Assembly: GCF_030272615.1 (NCBI RefSeq)
Contig: NC_081407.1
Span: 99,123,897 to 99,187,896 of the forward strand
Origin: Cryptomeria japonica
Taxonomy: Eukaryota; Streptophyta; Pinopsida; Cupressales; Cupressaceae
Length of the DNA: 64,000 nucleotides
Reading direction: 5' to 3'
The notes under the pieces were generated by a model that saw nothing but the letters and a program-made list of their open reading frames with translations, made no database searches and was not told the origin of the DNA. Both the position numbers and the translations under genes were made by a program. Positions 1-10,370 of this stretch are shown here, piece by piece; the stretch's first letter is position 1; each line of letters begins with the position of its first letter.

Positions 1-1280
1 CACAACAAAGAGTGTGAGGTTTCGAGAGTTCTCTAACACAAGATGAAGGATGTAAATGGAAACAAAATGCAAAGAGAAGAAAAGAAAGGAGAAAAGCATG
101 AATACACACATTGGTGATCCATGAGAAGAATAGTGAGAGAGAAAAACATGGACTTCTCGCCCCTAGATCTTGTCTAGGTGATCCATGGGAACAAGGACAT
201 GGAAAACTAGCCCCTAGAGTCTGTCTAGGTGATCCATGTAAGGGAGGAGAGTGAGAAAGTCTAGCCTTATGCCGCTAGTTCCACTCAACCTCGTGCATGT
301 GTGTGTAAGTGAGGTTAGAAGCATCTCATAGGAGTCTATGCCCGAGTATGCTACAACCTGTATATGTATAGTACAAAAGTGTGACATCTCGCTCTAAGAG
401 TCTGTGCTCTGGTTCCGAGAATAATCACTTTGCATAAAAGAAAAAAATGGAGACATCTCGCTCTAAGAGTCTGTGCTCTGGTTCCGAGAATGACCCGTTG
501 CTCAAAAAGTGTAATGTCATAAGCAAAGTAGAACAAGGATACCTACCTTCATCACAAAAGAAGATACCCCAAAAAATGCAACAATGTCATAGATCCAAGC
601 AAGAGAGTTTTAAGCAAGGATTAGATAGTTGAAAAGGGATATCTTGTAGTATGTGTAAAGGAGATCCTTAGAGGAGAAGAGATATTTGTACAAAAGACAC
701 CTATCCCTGAGAGAAATTGTCTTAGACAAATATAACATCTTCTAGAATAAGACAAAGAAGAGAATAAGAATGCAATACTTCCTTCTTTTGCGAGGTGAAA
801 GTGATTCTTAATGAAGGATGACGCTCTTTTTAACCCAATCGAGAGAGTGAATTCATTATGGATGTATTTTACCAAGTGCAAAAGAGGTTGTAGTCAAGGA
901 CTTACACCTCTTGTAAGAGAGAATCCTTGAACAAACAACAACAAATGCATACAAGGAATAACATCAAATAATAAAGTTCACACCATCCACGAAATAGGAA
1001 AAAGTGGATCCTTAGATAAAAATAAGGAAAGATCATTGCCTCCCAAGGATAAGGAAAATGAGAAGGACTTACACAATCTTCTAGGGAGAGATTTGGACAT
1101 AAGCAAAAGAAGAGATGTATGAAATCATTCTTGTCCCCATAGGAACAAGAAAATTAGGCTATTATGTTGCTTCAAAAAATATGATTGCACTTGAAATTGT
1201 ACCATCATGAATGACAATGAGCCCCCAGTAAATGAGCTACCAATGTCACATAATGATGAGCAACATAATAGCCATTAATG
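1..1280. other. Non-coding flank with short direct repeats
   Basis: No credible coding frame is seen on either strand; open frames are short and of low quality. The stretch is A/G-rich on the plus strand. It holds two pairs of direct repeats (159-187 with 210-238, and 383-422 with 452-491). A run of five C at 1221-1226 reads as a purine tract on the minus strand and could be a polypurine tract of E1, but no matching LTR follows it. The identity of this stretch is unknown. Confidence 0.5.
383..491 (+). repeat. 40 bp direct repeat, two copies
   Basis: Positions 383-422 and 452-491 carry the same 40 bases without a mismatch, 69 bp apart. A second looser pair (29 bp, about 51 bp apart, sharing GTCTAGGTGATCCATG) lies just upstream at 159-187 and 210-238. 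They look like a small degenerate minisatellite. Confidence 0.8.
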
Positions 1281-2237
1281 TTATTTAAAGACATGATAGA
1301 CTAAATGAGGTATTTGAATATGACATGTTAAATGCTCAACTATAAGTGAGATCAAGAACATGTATAAAATGATAAAGATTGAAGAAGAAAAGTCACATGA
1401 AATCTTAGACGAGGGATAAGTGTAATTTATTAGAGCCTTATCCCTGGAGGAAAGGGCTTTATGATGAATAGGAGATAAAGATTCATAAGTGGATTTAGAA
1501 ATTTGAGGGGAGTCATAAAGAGATTTGTTCATCGCCAAGATTTCCTCATGAGGGGAATGAGAGTTGATAAAAGTAGAAGATGATTTAGTTGAAGTGAGAT
1601 CATCATCACTACTAAATATAGCATTCACATTGAGAGATGGTCTTTTAGATGCTTTGGTACGTTTGCAGGGATTATAGCCGAGTCCAAAGGCATAATTGTG
1701 AAAATTAGTCTCTAGAGGAACTTTTATCCCTTGTTCATGAGCGCCACAACCATTTCCATGATACCCATGCTTAGCAAAAATGCGAAAGCCACGACCATAG
1801 CGATCAACCATTTCAGGAAGAGAAGGTGGTTTTTCATAAGACAAAGAATCAAACCCTTCATAATCAGAGGTGTGAGGAGAAGAAGTTTGAGAAGCGGCCA
1901 CAAAATTATTGCTCATAGGTTCAAGTAAGATTGATTGTTTTTTAGTTTCTTCCCTCTTTTTAACTTTAAACTCTCTAGGAGGAACCCTATACTCACCTAC
2001 AAAGGTGGGATTAAAGTCAAGAGATCCCCAATCATCTTCTGCGAGAACCTTCTCAGGATCAAAAGCCTTTTTATGCGTATATTCAAGTCGAGAAGGATCT
2101 TCTTCAGGAGCTTCAGACTCATCCAAAGAATTTTGATTATCAGAGGGTAAGGATTCATCCATAGGTATCTTGTTCAAAGAGTCATTACTAGAAGAGGAAG
2201 GCTTAGAAGAACTCCCTTTGGAAGTAGATGTTTGCAA
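1281..2237 (-). CDS. E1 G-patch-like segment and C-terminal tail
   Basis: A Gly-spaced motif, DRYGRGFRIFAKHGYHGNGC followed by AHEQGIK and YAFGLGYNPC, matches the G-patch-like region found after the protease in E4 (GKGFKILQRFGYDG, LGLRKEG, KGLGFLNP). G-patch motifs bind nucleic acid or helicases and are known next to the protease in some retroelements. The stretch opens with a Ser/Thr/Lys-rich linker. The last 40 residues are hydrophobic and unlike the rest, suggesting that the true end was lost. Confidence 0.65.
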   Translation of the reverse strand: MQTSTSKGSSSKPSSSSNDSLNKIPMDESLPSDNQNSLDESEAPEEDPSRLEYTHKKAFDPEKVLAEDDWGSLDFNPTFVGEYRVPPREFKVKKREETKKQSILLEPMSNNFVAASQTSSPHTSDYEGFDSLSYEKPPSLPEMVDRYGRGFRIFAKHGYHGNGCGAHEQGIKVPLETNFHNYAFGLGYNPCKRTKASKRPSLNVNAIFSSDDDLTSTKSSSTFINSHSPHEEILAMNKSLYDSPQISKSTYESLSPIHHKALSSRDKALINYTYPSSKISCDFSSSIFIILYMFLISLIVEHLTCHIQIPHLVYHVFK

Positions 2238-2243
2238 ACAAGC

Positions 2244-2810
2244 CTAAAGATTAGTATCACCTATCAAGGTATATGTCTTATTGTTATAAATAAATTTAAC
2301 TTGTCTATGCAATGTAGAGGGGACAGCTTGCATACTGTGAATCCAAGGTCTCCCTAATAACAAGTTGTATGTTAAATTTCCCGACATAACATGGATAGGA
2401 GTAGGCAAAGTAACAGGTCCCACTGTGATGGGTAAGGTGATAATACCTAATGAAGACTTAGCCACATTATCAAAGCCTCGAATGGGACGAGAGTCAGGCT
2501 CAATAAGGGATGTATCCACATTCATCTTATGCAATAGATTAATGCTACACACATTAAGGCCAGAGCCATTATCTACCAGTGTTCGTCTTATAGCAGTGTC
2601 ATTTATGATAACCACAATCATCAAGGGATCATATTGATGTTGAATTTCACTAGTAGGCAACTCATCTTGGGTAAACACAATTTGAGCTTTAGGATTCATC
2701 ACAGAGTTAACCAAAGACACTATATTACTAGATGTATTAGGTGGAGGAACATTCAAATCTTTCAAGGCATCTTGTAACATTCCATGATGAGCAGAAAAAG
2801 TTTGGATCAA
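2244..2810 (-). CDS. E1 retropepsin-like aspartic protease segment
   Basis: The segment has the retropepsin layout: LVDNGSGLNVC contains the catalytic Asp in place of the usual D-S/T-G, a hydrophobic flap region follows, and LLGRPWIHSMQAVPSTLH matches LLGRPWIHEMRAVPSTYH of E4 almost residue for residue. Retropepsins act as dimers to cleave the Gag-Pol polyprotein inside the particle. The active-site triplet reads D-N-G here, against D-G-G in E4 and E7, so activity is uncertain. The upstream 65 codons back to the TAG at 3006 are open in the same frame. Confidence 0.8.
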   Translation of the reverse strand: MIQTFSAHHGMLQDALKDLNVPPPNTSSNIVSLVNSVMNPKAQIVFTQDELPTSEIQHQYDPLMIVVIINDTAIRRTLVDNGSGLNVCSINLLHKMNVDTSLIEPDSRPIRGFDNVAKSSLGIITLPITVGPVTLPTPIHVMSGNLTYNLLLGRPWIHSMQAVPSTLHRQVKFIYNNKTYTLIGDTNL

Positions 2811-4527
2811 ATCCCAAAGGGATATCTTAGCAGGGGTAGCTTTAAGTTGTTCTATGAGATCATATTCCTTACCGAGAACTTGTGAAATACGAGGAGCTTG
2901 AGGAAGAATAGGTTGGGAAGGAGGAAGTGAAGTTGGGATAACTGGAGGAGGATTAGGTTGCCTATTGTTTCTAGTATTATAAGTATGGGCAACCGCATGA
3001 TAACTCTATCTAGTCAATTGCTTAGCATACTCATAAGGGCTCTTAGAGGAATAACCTCCTTGCACAGTAATAACCGGTTTCTTAGGAGTGCAAAAAGAAT
3101 CATTAGCATAACCACCTTGAACTACTAAGATAGGCTTATTTAAAGGTTGAGAATTTTGAGAAGGACAAGCACCTTGGACAATGAAGAGAGGTTTGTTAGG
3201 TGTTTCATTCACATGTATCAAATTGATTGAGGATGGTTTAGAGGAATGAACAAAAGTGTTGGAAGAATTATTGATAGTCTTCTCTTGCACTAAAATCTTA
3301 TCATAGATTAGATCAATTTTAGCAGAGAGACAAGGGATAGGCATTGATGTTCTAGTAGGAAGGGTAATACTAGGAAAAGTCATATCATCCTCTATCAAAG
3401 GATCTACATGGGGAATAAACTCTCTAGGAGAAGGACCAACACTACTCTCTAAAGTCTCACTTTTGAGAGGGAGGTCTTTGAAAGAAATGTTAACCATCTT
3501 GCTTTGAACTAGGGTTTCCTTATGAGTAGAACCAAGTTGAGGAGAGGGATATGCTTTATTTTTAGAGGGAGAATAATTGAGATTCAAGGAAGGGGAGAAA
3601 CTATCAAGGGAGTTTTCAATCTTGATTTCATCCCCTTTGGCTAGGGGTAGAGAATAATCTATACCTTCCTCTAACGGTTCATCCCAAATAGTGAGGTTGT
3701 TGAAAGGAATGTTTGAAGTATTGTCAATTTCGGGAGAGGAGATAACATTGTTTATTAATTCCTCATCCTTAGGAGGGAGAGCACCAATAGATGTGTTAAA
3801 CTCATCCTCTTTCCTCAAAATATGTTCAATATGATCTTTAGGGGAGAGAGAATTAAGGAAATTGCTTATTATTTCATCTTCTTTCTCTAAGGGATGCTTA
3901 TGGGTAAGACAAACTTTAGGAGAAGGGTAAGCATTTATCATTAATTCATCATCTCTAGTGGGAATTTTGTTGGAAAAGGAAAGGCCATCACTAGGAAATG
4001 TAGGGATAATGCCATCTTCTTGCACAACAGGATCCTCATGAAGGGAGTGTTTTTTAGGGGACGTAAAGGCATCAAGGGCATCATTCAACAAAGCATGATC
4101 ATATCTATTAAAAGGTTTATCTTTTGATTCAAAAGGAGATATCTCTTCATAGAGGGGATCATTGAAAACAACCATGTTACTAGATTTAGTGGAAGAGCTG
4201 ATAGGAATGTACCCTTGAGAGGAATCATTCGACTTATCTTTCTCATCACAACGAAATGGCATAGTAACAATGTTTATGAGTTTTTGGTAAAATGAAGGTT
4301 TGGTATATTTAGGTTTGAAAAATTCATCTAAAGCTTCATCTAACTCATAATCATCACAAATATGAACATCTTGCAAATAAAAATCTGACATTTTGAAATT
4401 GCATAAAATTTAAACACACAATGCAAAGAAAAACACTTTTTTTTTTTCTTTTTAATGAAAATGAAATGAAAACACACTAAATCTAGATCTAGATCTAACA
4501 AATGCAATGCAAGAGGAAGCAATGATA

Positions 4528-4547
4528 GATTCACGTCGGGTTCACCA
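4528..4547 (-). promoter_or_regulatory. E1 primer binding site
   Basis: On the minus strand TGGTGAACCCGACGTGAATC lies three bases downstream of the LTR end (CACACA at 4556-4551). Its complement ends in CCA and lays out like a tRNA 3' end: discriminator A, a seven-base acceptor strand, five T-stem bases beginning with C, then part of the T loop. I cannot name the tRNA. Confidence 0.65.
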
Positions 4548-4550
4548 AAA

Positions 4551-6165
4551 TGTGTGGGAGAAAAAGTGACACTAAGCAAACATGCCCTAATCTCACTTTC
4601 AACCACACACTTGTGGAATACGAAAGAGCCTAGAGGTATCACACAATTGGCTACTTCTTCTTGTGGAAGAGAGAGCCACGGGCTACCTATTAGGATTTCT
4701 ATTCCTTTGTTGTAATTGAAAGATAAAATGATACAAGTTCAATTCCTAACCCCAAAATGTAAGTATGAGTTAATAACAAGATTGCAGAATTGAACTTAAA
4801 CAATGGAAAGCTGTAAATACAAGGATAAGACAAGAATGCAAATGCGTACCTGGAGTTAAAATCTGACTGAAAATGTTCGGGACGGGGGCGCGGGCGCCAC
4901 TGTCCTGATTCTGCCCCTAAAACTGCTCCAAAAACTGTTGTTTTGCACTCTGGAAAAAGCTATCAAAAAATGCTGAAAATGTTGTCAGAAGGACCAGGGC
5001 GCCCAGCGCCCCTGTCCTGGCAGGACCAGGGCGCCCCACGCCCCTGTCCTGGTCTTTTGCTCTGAGATTTGGTGTGAAGTTCGGTCTTCGTCTGCTTCTT
5101 CCGGATCTGTAACTTGCGGCGTCGTCCGAATTCCGAAACCTGCACTTATATCTGAAAAGGTGTGGTGGGCGGCTATATAGGGTTTTGCCTTAGTCAAACC
5201 CCCGCTTCGGTGATTTCCACCTCCACGAATAGCCAAGTTGTATTGTAAAATGTATTGTGTGTGCAGACCTAGTGTGTGTGCAAGGTCCTTAAATGCAAGA
5301 AAGCAAACTAGAGCAACCTAGAAAGTAAACCCTAATTGTTTGTAAATGATAATGTAAATGCTCTAAATCAAGATGCAAAGTGAATAAAGGATATATTGAA
5401 GCTTATGCAAAGACATGAAATCATACCCAACCCTTAAGGGAGGAGTACAAGCCAATCTTCAGTCGGTAATCTCCTATTGTTCTTCAATGTCTCCCAAGCC
5501 CTAAATGAATGAAATTGATGAATGCTTGATGGATGGATGTTGAATGTTATTGAAGTCTTCAAAGATCTACTCTTTCGCTGCATATGAGGTTCGTGAAAAC
5601 GAAAATTGGATCCTTTCAAATGAAGAAAGAGAGCTCTTATATATGAAACCCTAGGTCTTAATTTCGACTTTTGGCCGACCTAGAGATTGAATCTCCTGCC
5701 AATTTCTTGGGGTTAAGCTTTATTTTATGATTGGATCGCACTCCTAAAATTTTGGGAAAAATGTCCGGGACCATGTTGCACTCCGGGCGCCATGGTCCCA
5801 ACAACTTTTCACCAAATTTTCAGGGCCATCGGATGTGATGATTTTAGAGAGAATCCTGAAGTTACAGCTGATTTCGAGATGTTTTGAATCCCAAAACCAA
5901 GCCCCCGAGTTCAAAATAGGACCTAATTAGGGTTTTTGATTAAATGATGTATTGGAAGAATAAAATGAAAGGGGCACACTTTAATGAAAGGGCCCAACTT
6001 TATGATGTGGGAGATGATGAAATAGAACCTTAGACCTAATTAATTTTGACTAATTAAGTGCTAAAGGGGAAATGCAATGCAAAATGCAAAATGCGCCAAG
6101 GCGGGTGCTAAACTAGGTGTGAAATTGTACCACCCTAGCAAGTGCGTACAATTTACGACGCTACA
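4551..6165 (-). repeat. E1 5' LTR (about 1,615 bp)
   Basis: The plus strand runs from TGTGTGGGAG to GCTACA, so on the minus strand the LTR starts TGTAGC and ends CACACA, next to the primer site. A TATA-like box (CATATATAAGAG on the minus strand, near 5636-5647) fits a U3/R boundary at about 5600. The part near 4985-5055 holds a GC-rich imperfect duplication. No second copy is present in the window, so the outer end at 6165 rests only on the TG/CA rule and on a change in sequence character. Confidence 0.55.
4985..5053. repeat. GC-rich tandem and inverted repeat in E1 LTR
   Basis: A 30-odd base unit (AGGACCAGGGCGCCCA, then GCGCCCCTGTCCTGG) occurs twice in tandem, and each unit is itself an imperfect palindrome. 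Related GC-rich patches lie near 4880-4910 and 5763-5800. The surrounding DNA is AT-rich. Confidence 0.7.
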
Positions 6166-7083
6166 ATAATCAATAATATAGAAGTCTCTAGCAAAGCTAC
6201 AAAGCCCCTTACAAGATTATTGCTCTCCAAATGTTCAAAAACCTCCATATCTAATACAAAAAGATGAAGCTTGGCAAGAGCATTAAATAATAAATGTATC
6301 CTTATTAGGAATAGAACTATCAATTGTATTACAAATGTGATGGATGATATGTTTTTGGTAGACGATTGAACATTGAACAAACAACCTCATCAAATATCTT
6401 TGTCTTGGGGAGGGCAACATACCTATTTGATGAACTCCACTAAATCTCCTCACCATCAGCCACTTTCCTAGTGCACAACTCCAAAATAATTCTTCCAACA
6501 ATGTATGAAGAGGACAAAGACAAGGGGTAACGACAAGATTTTGAGAATACATTAAATTAGAATAAAATAAAAAGAACTAACATTAGTACACAAAAGCTTA
6601 GTGTCAATGTCTAAAGAGGGGCTTTTCCTAATAGAGAGTGCACCAAGAGGGATTTCAAGAATGGCAATGGGTGTCAATCATTAAAGGACTCCTAGATGCA
6701 AGAAACTCATGTTTGCTCCATCGAAGGAAATAACAATAATCTTTGCACATAAAGCACAAGGAAGTAAGTAAATTGAACAAAATGAAATGGAACCTTAAGT
6801 GCATAGATTGACAATCTTCATCACAATAGCAACTCATAGGACAAATGCAATGTTAGAAGCAAGAATAAGCACCTTATGAGGAAATAAATGAAGAAATGCC
6901 TTTATTGCCCCACACACAAGTGCCAAGAAACAGATAATCCTATGAGAGAAATTATGCAAGTTAGTTACAAGATTCTATAATATATTTAAAAGTTAGTTAT
7001 AATTAGTATGGAAATAGTTTCCCGTAGGTGGTTTGGAGTAGTTTGAGATAGTTTAGGAATTTCATGGGAATGCAATGCTTTAT
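6166..7083. other. Intergenic stretch, nothing recognised
   Basis: AT-rich DNA between E1 and the first LTR-like fragment. Only short frames are open, and none shows family motifs or a composition that suggests coding. Confidence 0.5.
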
Positions 7084-7225
7084 AAGTATATTACATCATT
7101 GTAGTCGGCAAAACTGCTATAATAATAAATAATGTTTTTTTAGTATAATTGGCAGTGTAATTGGTTTGTTCCCAAGAGGTTGCTAGTAGTTGCTGATGGT
7201 TGGCAACCTTAACCAACCACCAAGC
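7084..7225 (+). repeat. LTR-like fragment related to 41361-41505
   Basis: About 140 bp are roughly 85% identical by eye to the start of the LTR-like sequence at 41361. Shared blocks include GGCAAAACTG, TAATAATAAATAATG, TGTAATTGGTTTGTTCCC and AAGAGGTTG. At the other site the sequence directly follows a G run that resembles a polypurine tract, so this is probably an LTR remnant. Whether it belongs to E2 is unclear. Confidence 0.5.
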
Positions 7226-7750
7226 ATTGCATATACTTTGTGCATCATCGACTTGAGGAAACAAGCGGTGAGACAAGAACTAGCATCGACTCAAAGACTA
7301 AGAGTGGAGATTTCGGCATGGATGAAGGGTGGAAGCCGATGGAACCCAACGACGAAGGTGTACTTGAACTAGAAGATTGCTTGAAGGATAATACAAGTTC
7401 TTTGAATGAGTTGTTTCATTGGCAATAGAGGAGTACGAAGTATTCCACCTTGAGTGTAACATGTTATAGATCTCAGAGATTGAGGAGGTTGATAAGGGTA
7501 CAAAGAGTGCCAAATTTCCTTGAAGTATAAAGAATCTAAGGATGGAGTGGCATGAGTAGACAACACACCAGCACACCACTTGGAATGAGATGAAACCATA
7601 AAGTATGAAGAACCGAATGTGAAGAAGGTGAACCTCAATGATGAAGACAATCCAAAGATGATATTGGATGGTGATGACTAGAATCTTGTATTGAAGGCCT
7701 CTGCATTCAAAATCTTCATGGAGTACAAGGACAACTTTGCATGAACACAC

Positions 7751-10370
7751 AAGGATCTAAAGGGCATACCTCCAAAGTTGTGCGTACATAGAATCCCCCT
7801 CATATTGGGTGCACAACACGTATAAAAGAGGTTGTACCAAATGAATAAGAACTATGCCACCAAGTTACAGGAAGAAATTAAAAAAATATTGGAGGAAAGC
7901 ATAATCTTCAAAGTGGAAACGACTAAATGGGTCTCCCCAATCCCCATATCCCTCAAGAAGGAAGCGAACCAAATAAGGATCTATGTGGACTTCATGTGTC
8001 TTAATGTGATAATGATCAAGGACCCCTTCCCGATTCCATTCACTGACACCATATTAGAAGATGTTGCAGGCTATGAGATATAATCCTTCATGGATGGATT
8101 CTCCAAGTACAATCAAATAAGAATTGTTGAGGAAGACAAACTCAAGACTACCTTCATGCTGGAAGATGGGTATGCATACAACAAGATGTTGTTCAGCTTG
8201 TGCAATGCCCCTGTCACTTTCCATCAAATAATATTTCACATCTTTGATAAAATATCGATGGGCAACTTCAATGCTTTCTTGGATGACTAGACAATATACA
8301 GCATGCAGGAGACCCACCCCACCGCACTTCAGGAATGTATGGAAAGGTTCCAAAGGGCACAATTTGCTTTAAATCCAAAAAAGTGTAGATTTATAGTGCC
8401 ACAAGGGAAATTGCTTGGCCACATAGTGTGAAAGGAGAGGCTGAAGACAAACCCTGACAAGGTGGGGGTCATCATTCAGATGCAAGCCCCGAACATGTAA
8501 CAGAAGTAAAGTCATTCCTTGGGCAAGGCTACTACCAATGATTCATAAAAAACTTTGCACAAATTTCATACCCATTGGACATGCTAACACTGAAGGGAGA
8601 ACCGTTCACGTGGGAAGTTGAACAAGAGAGGGTGTTCAATGACTTAAAGTCCACGCTGGTGAGTGCACCAATCCTGGCATACTTGGATTGGGACAAAGAA
8701 TTTCATGTGCACATGGATGCCTCCAATTACGCGATTCGGGCCACAATGGCACAAATTGGCATGTAGGGATTGGACCATCCAATTTTCTTTGCAAACCGCC
8801 TACTTTCCAAGGCCGAAAGGAATTACAATACAATGGAGAGAGAGGCAATTGCTATGGTATACTCCATTTATATTTCCACCAGTACCTACTAGCAACACCC
8901 TTTACATTTCATGTGGACCTTCAAGCATCAATGTACCTTGTAAACAAGCCCATCATCCAAGGGAGGGTGAGTAGGTGGTTGATCTTGTTGCAAGAATTCA
9001 CTTTTACCATCATTGTACGGCCAAGGAAGAGTCATTTCATCATTGAACAGTTATTGTAGATTAAGTCAAGAGACCTACCTGACGAGATGAATGAGGACTT
9101 TCCTGATGCTCACCTATTCCAAATTGTTGCGTTGTCGCCATGGTATGAGAATGTCCAATTCCACCTCAAAGGACATGTAACTGACTGAAAGAAGGAAAAT
9201 GACCCTGAAGAGTAAAACCTTCCAACTCATTAATGGGTTGCTATACAAGATGGGTACAGACCAAGTACTAATATAGAGGTGCATGATGTAGGAGAATATT
9301 CCAATGGAGTCTCATGAGGAGTTGGCAAGAGGCAACATGGGGCTAGATTCCACCGCATGTAAAGTACTATTGGCAATACTGTGGTGGCCAACACTGCACA
9401 CAGACACTTGTGAGTAGGTAGTGGGGTGTGACACATGCCAAACAATCAATGAACCACTAAAGCAGAATTTCATGCCACTATTACCCTCACAGCCCCAGGA
9501 GTTGTTTGAAAGGTGGGGTCTTGACTTCTTTGGAACACTGAAGGTGAGCTACATGCATCAATGTAAGTACATTGTAGTGCAAACAAAGTACCTCACAAAA
9601 TGGGTAGAGGCCAGAGCAATTTTGGACAACACTACCATCAGTACAGCGAGGTTCATCTACAAACAGATTGTGACACGGTTCGGAATCCCCATCCAGATTA
9701 CAAGTGATCGAGGAATGCATTTCATGAATCACGTCATTCAATCCATGACGACGGAGTTCAAAATAATCCACAATCTCTCTAGTCCATGCTAACCTCAAAC
9801 CAATGGCCAAGTCGAGTCCACAAACAAAGTCCTCATCTCTATCATATATAAGTCATACAATGTTGAGGTGGAAGACTCTCAGCAATATTATGGGCGTATA
9901 GCACCACGTACAAGGTGACAATAGGACACACTCCATTCCAACTCATGTACGGACAAGAGGCGGTGAATCTGATGGATTACATGGTTCCCAACCGGGGAAT
10001 TTCTATGGAGAATCATCTCAGGGACACCGAGAGCCTAAAGGATCCTCTTTTGAATCTCACCAAGCTGGATGATCAATGGGTGATGGCACAATGGGTGATA
10101 GAGGTTGTCCAATGTTGGCAGAAAATTTGGCATGACAAACATCTCCAATGAATGAACTTTAAACCAGGGCAGTTAATGTTGAAGTATAACAATTGCAACG
10201 AACTCAAACTGAGGAACTTTTGAGTTCACTGGTTGGGAGTGGAACACTATAAAGTGAGGGAAGTTGCTTAGAATGGGGCCATTAAACTGGAAACACTTGA
10301 TGATAACCCCATTTGGGACCCAGTAAACGACTCAAAACTCAAAATTTACTAGGAAAGGAAAGGACTCACC
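7751..10370 (+). pseudogene. pol: E2: decayed Ty3/gypsy pol (RT, RNase H, integrase)
   Basis: Fragments in shifting frames read as a gypsy pol. RT: KEANQIRIYVDFMCLN, DPFPIPFTDTILEDVAG, FMDGFSKYNQIRI, then FLDD in place of YxDD near 8276-8287, with a stop right after it. RNase H: FHVHMDASNYAIRATMAQ, then AERNYNTMEREAIAMV. Integrase: CDTCQTINEP ends the zinc finger; GLDFFG, TSDRG and TNGQVESTNK hold the D, D and E residues. The frame passes through many stops and shifts. No second (archaeal-type) RNase H is seen between RNase H and integrase, so this is not a Tat element. No LTRs could be assigned with confidence. Confidence 0.8.
9421..9792 (+). CDS. E2 integrase core fragment
   Basis: This is the longest clean piece of the E2 pol. 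It starts at the second half of the HHCC zinc finger (CDTC), passes ERWGLDFFGTLKVSYMHQCK, the first catalytic Asp, and RFGIPIQITSDRGMHF, the second, and ends at a stop just before PQTNGQVESTNK, which holds the Glu. A later fragment (9915-10151) starts GHTPFQLMYGQEAV, the conserved block after the core in gypsy integrases. Nonfunctional. Confidence 0.75.
   Translation: MGCDTCQTINEPLKQNFMPLLPSQPQELFERWGLDFFGTLKVSYMHQCKYIVVQTKYLTKWVEARAILDNTTISTARFIYKQIVTRFGIPIQITSDRGMHFMNHVIQSMTTEFKIIHNLSSPC

Larger units (their letters stand above)
1281..4391 (-). pseudogene. E1 polyprotein frame, 1,036 sense positions with two TAG stops
   Basis: Three open stretches (4391-3006, 2810-2244, 2237-1281) are in one and the same frame, separated only by TAG at 3008-3006 and TAG at 2246-2244. 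The first 461 residues are Ser/Pro/Asp-rich with no gag domain that I recognise; near their end a short motif recurs three times (IVQGA, VVQGGY, TVQGGY). A Pro-rich linker leads into EYDLIEQL, which also precedes the protease in E4. The protease and G-patch follow. The simplest reading is one decayed polyprotein whose CAG or TGG codons became TAG; translational readthrough is possible but unsupported. Confidence 0.7.
1281..6165 (-). mobile_element. E1: partial LTR retrotransposon with protease and G-patch, no RT
   Basis: Read on the minus strand the order is LTR (6165-4551), primer binding site (4547-4528), 137 bp leader, then one reading frame (4391-1281) with an aspartic protease and a G-patch-like motif. 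Protease plus G-patch is the same arrangement as in the Tat-type elements E4, E6 and E7, so E1 is most likely a distant Ty3/gypsy relative. No reverse transcriptase, RNase H or integrase is seen. The second LTR and target duplication are not visible, so the 3' limit at 1281 is simply the last coding base. It is either non-autonomous by design or truncated. Confidence 0.7.

Noticed and set aside
1205-1229. Possible polypurine tract and start of a 3' LTR for E1
   Set aside because: The sequence beyond it shares only a 13-base block (TGAAATTGTACCA) with the E1 5' LTR; the rest does not align, so it is not called as an LTR.
7298-7750. 150-codon minus-strand frame upstream of E2
   Set aside because: Cys/Phe/Ser-rich, no family motif, start and end unrelated to any element border; likely chance.
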